Shown here: piece by piece, positions 6,517 through 13,544 of the stretch
How positions within the stretch are numbered: the stretch's first letter is position 1
Layout of the letters: every line of letters begins with the position of its first letter
Assembly: GCA_937924555.1 (NCBI GenBank)
Contig: CALDSN010000067.1
Coordinates: 1 to 13,544, forward strand
Source: an uncultured bacterium
Lineage (GTDB): Bacteria > Cloacimonadota > Cloacimonadia > Cloacimonadales > Cloacimonadaceae
DNA: 13,544 nucleotides
Reading direction: 5' to 3'
The notes under the pieces: generated by a model
Databases searched by the model: none
What the model saw: the letters and a program-made list of their open reading frames with translations, nothing else
Told to the model about the DNA's origin: nothing
Made by a program: the position numbers and the translations under genes

Positions 6517-9500
6517 CTACTTTAAAATAGCCATTTTCTGGGTTTTCTCAATGGTTTTATCACCCTTTTTGGCGATCACTCGATAGAAGTATGTTCCATT
6601 CGCCAAGGGATATCCCTGTTCGTCCTTACAATCCCATCCATACAAAGTGCGGGGGTACTCATGATAACCAACCCCCGTGGGAAGGTTTCTGAATGTCTTA
6701 ACCAATCTTCCACTTATTGTAAACACTTTGATTGTAATATCGTCTGCTCCATCTGTTAAAACATACGTAAAGCGTGTCCTGCCGTCGTTCTTAGGCTCGA
6801 CAGCTTTACCTAAAACAGGATTTGGATAGTTTGCAACGTTGGTGATATTGAAATCATCATTTACGATGAACTTAATGTCTCTCGTATTGTATTTGTTATT
6901 CAAATCACGGCAATCCACTTTCAATTCATGTTCACCATTACCTACCGCTAGCTGATATTTGATGGGAACTCGGTTGATATTGTCCATATTTACCGACATT
7001 ACATAGTCTTCTTTAGGTATTACTACGCCATTCATAGACAACACTACCGTATCGTCTATCACATTTATCCCATTATCATCTGATAGCAGAATCGAAATAA
7101 CCCCATTCCCGGCAATGTAGCCTCCGATTGTGAACTCCTGATCCTGTACATTCACATCTATTGTGGGCACTTTGGTATCGGTATTTCGGAAGAGACTATA
7201 CACTCCGGGACGATCTATGGCTACCGTCACGCTATTCAAGGTAGTATTAATAAAACCACCTACGTACATCCACTTCTTATACTCGTCATTATAACGGTAA
7301 ATCTTGTAGGAGTCGTTGCCTTCCTGGGCTTGTGTTGCCGTGTCAGTGGGATGATAAAACATTGTTAGTTCCAGTTCCTTGTCATTAATAAACTGCCCAG
7401 TGGCATTAAGTAGGGAACTTGGTGTGCAGGATAGCTGATAAGGTACCGAACTCTGGTTTAATGTTAAGGTATCCACCGATTTAAGAAGTACTGGCTTCAC
7501 ATCTGGTTGATTCAGGTTCTCTCTTGGAGATAATGCAGCTACCTCGAAGATCGCTGTTCCGCTGCTAATCAATCCTGCAGGGATATTACATGATACATTG
7601 TTATCCAAACTTACTATATCACCACCACCATTACCCACAAGATAGTTATTAAAAGACACTTGAAAGTCGATGTAATTACTGGGATCGTTCACAAAGCTGT
7701 CGTAGGGACTCCATTCTTGATTCATGTTCAGACTATCGACTCTTGCTTGAACTTTATAGTTTCCGTTTTGCAAACCGGTTATGGGGATGCTTTCCCATCT
7801 CTCTTGTCCATTTGCCAAAGCGGAATATGTTTGCTTTTTCAAGAATGTCATTGAACTGAAAGATGCTCCTGGGGGACCATAGAACAAGCTGATGTCTGTA
7901 GCAACAGAGCTGGCATTCCCAACATTAGCACCCAGCACTTTTATATAGTAAGCACTGTCGGATTGCTCGTATTTGATATCTCTAAGGGTCAACTCTGGAC
8001 CGCGGATGATATAACTCCCAAGATATGACTCTGCATAACCGTGGGTGGTATTGAGAATATACTTGAAGTAAACCTCTTTATTTGTCTTCTTGTTAGGGTA
8101 TTTACTGACACTGTTGAATAGAGTACTATCTGCATCAGATTTCTGCATAGGGATACTCACCCAAGTACTATCAAGTCGAACCCTACAAATTAAACTCGTA
8201 ACTGGTTCTGGACTGAAAACCCTTGCACTAAAAGATACCGAATCTCTCCAAGTGGGCTCCACCGGACTGGTTTGTAAATGCATAACATTTGGTTTGCCCA
8301 CACTGAATATCGACTTGCCAATATACTCCTGAGTTGGAGAGTAACCTGCCACGTATATTTTTCGCGTATAATTTGTGGCTGATGAATTGGAGTTCGTCCA
8401 ATCTGCAGTGTAGTGTCCATTTACCACTGGTCTATCAACCGGTATATTAATTGTTTTCTCGTTCTCTTTCGTGATATAGAGTTTAGCCATTTCCACATCT
8501 TGGGGGAAGGTAGCAGTAACATGCAAGGTCTCTCCCGCATTCAACACAGGATTTGTTGCAGCAACGGGAATCCCTGTAACAGGTTTTCGCATCCGGATAA
8601 GCGGATCACCAAGATACACTGCTCCATTGGTCATGGCAAACTGAGCCTGCTTAGAAACGGTTACGGTATAGAACTTAGCTAAAGTATAAATCCATGCTTC
8701 CCCAACAGTGTTGAAATTACGGTTGAATAAAGCATCGGTATAAGCAAGCCCCCAGTCCACATCTTGAACCAAATACCCTAAGCCCGAGAAACCGGCTGTC
8801 CCAATCGCTCCACGGTTTGGCTGCAGAACGAATGCTTCGCTAATGGATGCCGTTCCATTGGTATCAAAAGCTGAAGCATAACAAGCCAAAGACACAACAA
8901 TTGGATAAACTGTATTGTTCAACGATGCCACATCATTGAATCCAAACAAGTTGTAGTCCGCCCAAACACGACCACCGCCGTGTCCCATAAATTGCAGATA
9001 CTTCGTACCAGTATTAAAAGCTTCCTTGAGCTGTGTTGCGCTTCCAAGATACTCTGTGCTAACAGTTTGAGTATTAGTATATACTCTGGTTACCCTATAA
9101 TCCGAGGGTACAGCTCTTCTTCTGATATATTCCGATTGCTGGGCAAACACATCATTGGTGTCGGTTATCTTTCCCCCGGCTGTTAGTGTCACGTGGCTAT
9201 TCCAAAGTTTGGATGTCTGCAAGTTTACCCTATATGAAGTAGCCTTATTTGCATAGTCCTGTATTTGCTGATCTGTCCAAACACCAATTCGCGAAATAGC
9301 AACATCCGGCAAAGGATCGTTACCCACTATGCAAGCATACCAATTATCACTAGCAATGGCACCAACTTGGAATGTCCAGATCTTTTTGACCGGCACTACA
9401 TTGTACATTCTGGCAAGACTATTATCTCGGGTATCGTCCACACCTTCGCCCAAAAGAACCACATGGCTGATCTGGGGTTCACTCCAATTGTTATAGGCAT

Positions 9501-11529
9501 ACTTAATAAACTCTTTTATCGCATCTGCACTAACAATACCAGCATTGAACTCGTCATAAATATCCTGAACATAAACAATCGTGCTACTGTGTCCTTCACT
9601 ACTCCAATTGTCCAGCAATTGCTGCGTCCCGGCAGAAGCAGCTAACGTTGGGGTGCTAATAACCAGAACATTGCCGTGATTATTGGGGTTTCTTAGATCA
9701 CTCGGGATGTTTAAGCGAGCATATTTTGGTATTCTTTTCTGCGCTTCACTAACCGCATAATACTTTACAGAAGTACTCGAAACACTATCCTGTAATGTCA
9801 CCGTCCAAGGTGCAGCTCCATCAACTGTAAATGGCTCAACCTGCAAGTTATTAAAGACGCTTGAACCGATTTTATATACCGATACATTGGGTGAACTGAA
9901 CCCTTGCAAAGCAAACTGCATCAGGCTGTTGTTGGCGTTACTCGGTTTAGTGAACTTGATTATATCGCTGTTGGTTTTATACTCTCTCCAGTAGGTAACC
10001 TCAGCATAATCCAGCATAACCTGTTCTCTTTCCCCCATCACTGTGTTACCGGAGAGGCTTATGTAGAAGTTATTTACCCCATGACGCAAAAAGTTATTGG
10101 GAATACTGCTTTGATTCTCGAATAACTGCTCATTTTGGTATTTCCAGGAGTGGGAGTCGATCATCGCTTGATTAAGCCTAACCGAAGCATCGTGATCATA
10201 TTGGTTACTGCCCAAAGACCCAGAATAATAGGTTAATCCCATTAATGATACTTTCGCTGAAGCATGCAGGATGGTATCATCTTTGGGATATTGAAGTTCC
10301 ACAGGGATAATATCCAAATTAGGTGCGTTGATCTTCTTCCAGAACCAAATATCCTCACGGCTAAAATCATTGTTCTGCGACCAACCATTACCAAGTTTAT
10401 CCATTACGAGCTGTTGTTCGAAATGAACCGTTTCCTGATACGCATCTGGTTTGGATGATTGCGGTACATCAGATACAACCAAACCTCCATTTTCCACCAC
10501 CATTCTTGCACCTAATCTATCAAGCCGTTTAAGCGTATACACATTCTCGGCTGTATAATCATCCATGTATCCGTGATCACCACTGTGCCTATCACCGTAG
10601 AATTCAAAATAGTCGTTTACATCAAATGTCCCATCATTCTCACCCACAAAGTGTATTGGTACTTGACCATATTCATCGCTCAGTTCCAAATATCTCGGAT
10701 CAACCGAGGCAGGTGTCCAGTCCATTATCAGTTGCAGCGAATCTGCCATCCCCGTGATCACATTCATCAGATAAGAATAACTTACCTTGTAAATACCTTC
10801 CGTATCCACAATCAACTGAACTTCGTTTACTCCACTACTTCCGCTCTTCGGAGCTTGGTAGGAAGTATCGCGAGTCTTCTCTAAGCGCCATTCTTTGGAT
10901 GTCACTTCGTTGATAAAGAAGGCAGAACCGCTATCATCCAAAGGATTCCTTTGCGTTTGCCAGTTACGGCTAGCTGTCTTGGTACCGTTAATCACAATTC
11001 GCAGTTTGAGCTCTGTTGTTACCTGCAGAGCTCTGCTTTTTGCATCGTATTGAAAGGGCTGAATAATAAGGGGGATGAATTTGCGATTTCCAATGAAGGC
11101 TTCTTCACCCTTGACCACATTTTCCACGGGATACAAGCCCGTTTTATTATAGGCTTCAAAGTCTAATATTCTTTTATAGTCTATATCTTCCCCGTTCATC
11201 ACCATAGTGTAGGAGGGTTGAAGAAAAACTCCTCTTTGCGTGATGCTTTTGGCAGATTCAACCACAATACTATAATTGCCATCCACTGGCACAGCGACAG
11301 GGACAGAAAAACCAAGCAATTCAGGATAACCATCTTTGCTGGTAATACTACCCTCTTCACACACTATCTTCTGCCAAGTGTTCGCATCTTGTTTCACATT
11401 CTCCAAAGTATAATTGGGTAATATAAAGCTAAGCTCCAAAACATCTTTGCTTTCAGATATCACCTGAAACGGAGCTGCAAAAAGCAGCAATGGCAGCAAC
11501 AGGACAAGGCATACAACATATGTCCGCAT
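6517..11529 (-). CDS. porU: PorU-like C25 (gingipain-family) cysteine peptidase with type IX-style C-terminal domain
   Basis: The 1670-residue secreted protein has a signal peptide (about 1-19, ending LLLFAAP), a C25 propeptide-like beta region (about 20-230), a PorU-type domain (about 235-345: VDTEGIYKVSYSYL and DVNDYFEFYG), and the C25 peptidase core (about 615-985). The catalytic pair is present: His850 in FMGHGGG and Cys883 in SLACYASAFD. After the core come several predicted Ig-like or CARDB-like beta domains (about 1000-1555), then a FlgD-Ig/type A sorting domain (1560-1670; NYPNPV, ITIKVFTISGRLV, GTYFYRV, final KMAILK). PorU is the sortase that removes sorting domains from type IX cargo and attaches cargo to lipopolysaccharide. 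Usual PorU proteins have about 1100-1300 residues, so the extra domains are notable. The start has GGAGAA (11539-11544) 9 bases upstream, and the gene begins 20 bases after purD. A surface-displayed gingipain-like protease is the alternative; adjacency to the PorV gene favours sortase. Confidence 0.8.
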   Translation of the reverse strand: MRTYVVCLVLLLPLLLFAAPFQVISESKDVLELSFILPNYTLENVKQDANTWQKIVCEEGSITSKDGYPELLGFSVPVAVPVDGNYSIVVESAKSITQRGVFLQPSYTMVMNGEDIDYKRILDFEAYNKTGLYPVENVVKGEEAFIGNRKFIPLIIQPFQYDAKSRALQVTTELKLRIVINGTKTASRNWQTQRNPLDDSGSAFFINEVTSKEWRLEKTRDTSYQAPKSGSSGVNEVQLIVDTEGIYKVSYSYLMNVITGMADSLQLIMDWTPASVDPRYLELSDEYGQVPIHFVGENDGTFDVNDYFEFYGDRHSGDHGYMDDYTAENVYTLKRLDRLGARMVVENGGLVVSDVPQSSKPDAYQETVHFEQQLVMDKLGNGWSQNNDFSREDIWFWKKINAPNLDIIPVELQYPKDDTILHASAKVSLMGLTYYSGSLGSNQYDHDASVRLNQAMIDSHSWKYQNEQLFENQSSIPNNFLRHGVNNFYISLSGNTVMGEREQVMLDYAEVTYWREYKTNSDIIKFTKPSNANNSLMQFALQGFSSPNVSVYKIGSSVFNNLQVEPFTVDGAAPWTVTLQDSVSSTSVKYYAVSEAQKRIPKYARLNIPSDLRNPNNHGNVLVISTPTLAASAGTQQLLDNWSSEGHSSTIVYVQDIYDEFNAGIVSADAIKEFIKYAYNNWSEPQISHVVLLGEGVDDTRDNSLARMYNVVPVKKIWTFQVGAIASDNWYACIVGNDPLPDVAISRIGVWTDQQIQDYANKATSYRVNLQTSKLWNSHVTLTAGGKITDTNDVFAQQSEYIRRRAVPSDYRVTRVYTNTQTVSTEYLGSATQLKEAFNTGTKYLQFMGHGGGRVWADYNLFGFNDVASLNNTVYPIVVSLACYASAFDTNGTASISEAFVLQPNRGAIGTAGFSGLGYLVQDVDWGLAYTDALFNRNFNTVGEAWIYTLAKFYTVTVSKQAQFAMTNGAVYLGDPLIRMRKPVTGIPVAATNPVLNAGETLHVTATFPQDVEMAKLYITKENEKTINIPVDRPVVNGHYTADWTNSNSSATNYTRKIYVAGYSPTQEYIGKSIFSVGKPNVMHLQTSPVEPTWRDSVSFSARVFSPEPVTSLICRVRLDSTWVSIPMQKSDADSTLFNSVSKYPNKKTNKEVYFKYILNTTHGYAESYLGSYIIRGPELTLRDIKYEQSDSAYYIKVLGANVGNASSVATDISLFYGPPGASFSSMTFLKKQTYSALANGQERWESIPITGLQNGNYKVQARVDSLNMNQEWSPYDSFVNDPSNYIDFQVSFNNYLVGNGGGDIVSLDNNVSCNIPAGLISSGTAIFEVAALSPRENLNQPDVKPVLLKSVDTLTLNQSSVPYQLSCTPSSLLNATGQFINDKELELTMFYHPTDTATQAQEGNDSYKIYRYNDEYKKWMYVGGFINTTLNSVTVAIDRPGVYSLFRNTDTKVPTIDVNVQDQEFTIGGYIAGNGVISILLSDDNGINVIDDTVVLSMNGVVIPKEDYVMSVNMDNINRVPIKYQLAVGNGEHELKVDCRDLNNKYNTRDIKFIVNDDFNITNVANYPNPVLGKAVEPKNDGRTRFTYVLTDGADDITIKVFTISGRLVKTFRNLPTGVGYHEYPRTLYGWDCKDEQGYPLANGTYFYRVIAKKGDKTIEKTQKMAILK

Positions 11530-11549
11530 AAAATCTATTTCTCCATTAA

Positions 11550-12812
11550 TCAGAGGTTGTTTGAACGTAAGCCAATATCGGTTCGATGGTATTTACCGGA
11601 AAACTCAATTTCTGTCACGCGGTTATAGGCTTGCATCCTTGCTTCTTGCAAGGTGCTTCCCATCCCCACAACGCACATAACTCTTCCCCCGGCTGTAACC
11701 AGCGTCTCTTTATCTTTGGATACTCCCGAAAAGCAAATCCCTTCAATATCATCATAGTTTATCTTGATGGGAATTCCCACAGGATACGACCCGGGATAAC
11801 CATGGGAGGCTAACACCACTCCCAGAGCATTGGCTTGTTTGTATTTGATGTCTAAATCACATACTTGTCTGTTCTTGATAGCCAAACAGATGTCCATAAT
11901 ATCGCTTTCTATCAGGGGCAACACCACCTCAGCCTCGGGATCTCCAAATCTGCAATTAAACTCAATCACTTTGGGTCCCTGCTTGGTAATCATCAGCCCG
12001 CAATATAATATACCCTGATAGGGATAACCCATATCTCTCATGGCTTTCAGGGTAGGCTCTACAATCTCATCTTCGATTTGTTTTCGATATGGTTCAGCTT
12101 CGGGAACCGGAGCATATGCTCCCATCCCTCCGGTGTTTGGTCCCAAGTCATGATCAAATATCTGTTTATGATCCTGGGCAAACAAGGTGCTTACAAAATT
12201 CCATCCATCACTCACGACAAATAAAGATACTTCCCATCCAAGCAAATATTCTTCTACGACAATCCCCTTTCCATCTTCTTTGGGTTCTTTGTCATCATGC
12301 GCAGCACCAAACATGTCTTGTATTGTTTGCTGCGCTTCATCAAGGTTTTTTGCAATCACCACACCCTTACCTGCAGCCAACCCATCTGCCTTCAACACCA
12401 GAGGATAGCTGAATTCTGTTATCGCCCTCATCGCTTCATCCAGTGTCTTGCAAGCTCTGAACCCGGCTGTGGGAATGGAGCATCTTGCCATTAGTTCTTT
12501 GGTAAATATCTTGCTACTTTCCAATTGAGCAGCAAAACGGCTGGGTGAAACGGCAAAGATTCCTGCTTCGGTCAACATGTCTGAAAGCCCCTCGGCTATA
12601 GGTTGTTCCGGTCCTATAAACACCACATCAATGCCACTACTAATGCAATATGATACAATATCTTCGTTTGTGCCAAGTTTGAGGCAGCTATGCTGCAAGG
12701 CAATACCTGCATTCCCGGGGGACACCACTAATTCTGTCACCTGCTTACTGCGAGCAAAGGAATTCGCTAATGCGTGTTCTCTCCCTCCGGAACCAATGAT
12801 TAATACTTTCAA
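11550..12812 (-). CDS. purD: Phosphoribosylamine-glycine ligase (GARS, PurD)
   Basis: PurD couples 5-phosphoribosylamine and glycine with ATP to form GAR, the second step of purine synthesis in the cytosol. The 420-residue product has the full ATP-grasp architecture and near-standard length (E. coli about 430): N-terminal KVLIIGSGGREHA (2-14), SPGNAG (31-36), ATP-binding KADGLAAGKGVV (141-152), LGPNTGGMGAYAP (223-235), and the metal-binding EFNCRFGDPEAE (284-295). The start is a TTG at 12812, supported by the universal family N-terminus and by GGAAGGG about 5 bases upstream. That TTG overlaps the cinA stop as TTGA, so the two genes are translationally coupled. The PorU-like gene follows after 20 bases. 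It appears complete and functional. Confidence 0.96.
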   Translation of the reverse strand: MKVLIIGSGGREHALANSFARSKQVTELVVSPGNAGIALQHSCLKLGTNEDIVSYCISSGIDVVFIGPEQPIAEGLSDMLTEAGIFAVSPSRFAAQLESSKIFTKELMARCSIPTAGFRACKTLDEAMRAITEFSYPLVLKADGLAAGKGVVIAKNLDEAQQTIQDMFGAAHDDKEPKEDGKGIVVEEYLLGWEVSLFVVSDGWNFVSTLFAQDHKQIFDHDLGPNTGGMGAYAPVPEAEPYRKQIEDEIVEPTLKAMRDMGYPYQGILYCGLMITKQGPKVIEFNCRFGDPEAEVVLPLIESDIMDICLAIKNRQVCDLDIKYKQANALGVVLASHGYPGSYPVGIPIKINYDDIEGICFSGVSKDKETLVTAGGRVMCVVGMGSTLQEARMQAYNRVTEIEFSGKYHRTDIGLRSNNL

Positions 12813-13544
12813 CCAACCCTTCCCTGTAAATACCTGAGCATTTCCAATATGGCAAATTCCGTTGCTTTGCGACGGATGGAATCTCTATCACCCAAAAACA
12901 GTTGCTTGGCGTACCAAGTGCAGTCACCTGCCATGAATCCAAAGAACACCGTGCCCACTTCCTTGTCCTTGGTGCCACCCCCGGGACCGGCTATCCCTGT
13001 AATGGAGATTGCATGGCTTGCTCCTGTGAGGGCTTTCACCCCGGAAACCATCTCCCGAGCACATTCTTCACTGACTGCCCCATATTGCTTCAATGTATCT
13101 TCTCTCACCTTCAGCGCACTCACCTTCAACTCATTTGAATAGGAATTCACTCCCCCCAAATAGAATTCTGATGCTCCGGCAATATCTGTAAGCATCTTCC
13201 CCAGCCAACCTCCGGTGCAGGATTCGGCTGTGGCAAGTGTGGCTTTCTTTGCTGTCATCAGTTTATATAGCGCGGTAGCCGGGCTTTCGTTGTCATATCC
13301 CCAAACATACGGGGCAAGTGTCTTGGTCGCCTTTGCTACAGTAGCATCCACCTTCTCTTTATCCACCCCATAAAACCGCATATCTACCCTTCCCGTCTGC
13401 GGAAGCCAAGCCAAGTTTACTCCCTGGGGAACATCGCTCCAAGTGAACAATCCCGCCAACTTGGATTCCGAAATCCCATGAGTATGGATTGTTCTTTGGT
13501 ACACAGGTTGCAGTTGCGGATATTTTGCCAATATAATGTCCTTG
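12809..13544 (-). CDS. cinA: CinA-family protein (nicotinamide-nucleotide amidase), 5' end outside window
   Basis: The reading frame is open to the window edge (residues KDII precede the first in-window TTG at 13531), so roughly the first 40% of a typical 410-residue CinA is missing. The visible part begins with the end of the N-terminal molybdopterin-binding-like domain (RTIHTHGISESKLAGL, then LAWLPQTGRVDMRF) and contains the complete C-terminal amidase domain: AESCTGGWLG with the catalytic serine region (encoded around 13208-13228), and the phosphate-binding GIAGPGGGTKDKEVGTVFFG. The C-terminal domain deamidates nicotinamide mononucleotide for NAD salvage; the N-terminal domain in full-length members has pyrophosphatase activity. 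The stop overlaps the purD start by 3 bases, placing it first among the visible genes of the operon. Confidence 0.92.
   Translation of the reverse strand, partial: KDIILAKYPQLQPVYQRTIHTHGISESKLAGLFTWSDVPQGVNLAWLPQTGRVDMRFYGVDKEKVDATVAKATKTLAPYVWGYDNESPATALYKLMTAKKATLATAESCTGGWLGKMLTDIAGASEFYLGGVNSYSNELKVSALKVREDTLKQYGAVSEECAREMVSGVKALTGASHAISITGIAGPGGGTKDKEVGTVFFGFMAGDCTWYAKQLFLGDRDSIRRKATEFAILEMLRYLQGRVG

Noticed and set aside
9265..9645. A 126-codon plus-strand open frame inside the peptidase gene
   Set aside because: It lies opposite the conserved C25 region, with no start signals or recognisable domain, so it is an antisense shadow.
6517..11529. CRISPR array or tandem repeats inside the large peptidase gene
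   Set aside because: Reading through the gene I found no regularly spaced identical repeats; the repeated look of the Ig-like domains is at protein-fold level only.

Overview
The window looks like a chromosomal segment from a Gram-negative bacterium of the Fibrobacterota-Chlorobiota-Bacteroidota (FCB) superphylum, most plausibly a Cloacimonadota-type organism. The grounds are a C25 (gingipain-family) peptidase with a type IX secretion-style C-terminal domain next to a PorV-type outer-membrane barrel, together with moderate GC and tightly packed genes. The phylum is an inference; the outer membrane and the type IX-like machinery rest on recognisable domains. Apart from two small unknown genes at the left edge, everything lies on the minus strand, so the minus-strand units read from right to left.

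Left edge (1-1000, plus strand): about 320 bases without a recognisable gene carry short repeats and a palindrome. Two small genes follow, apparently one transcript: a 150-residue protein (323-775) and a 53-residue protein (786-947). I do not recognise either. A hairpin at 965-999 is flanked by A and T runs and can terminate both this unit and the convergent minus-strand unit.

Unit A (minus, 13544 to 4724): cinA (cut by the window edge), purD, a 1670-residue PorU-like C25 peptidase, a PorV/PorQ-family barrel and a fibronectin-like lipoprotein. Junctions are a 3-base overlap, then gaps of 20, 4-6 and 8 bases, so this reads as one operon in which two housekeeping genes lead into a cell-surface export and attachment module.

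Unit B (minus, 4602 to 1017): a 121-base gap with a plausible sigma-70-type promoter separates unit A from a small SLBB-domain export protein, a Wzz/Wzc-type tyrosine autokinase for polysaccharide assembly, and ispE (isoprenoid precursor synthesis). The kinase ends in an unbroken run of 12 tyrosines encoded by a perfect 15-base tandem repeat, and its reading frame runs 41 bases into ispE.

Taken together, the window joins surface protein attachment (PorU/PorV) and surface polysaccharide export (SLBB protein plus kinase) with three housekeeping genes (purD, ispE, cinA). The most unusual items are the poly-tyrosine repeat, the very long PorU-like protein beside PorV, the export protein lacking the usual N-terminal export domain, and the unassigned two-gene unit at the left edge.
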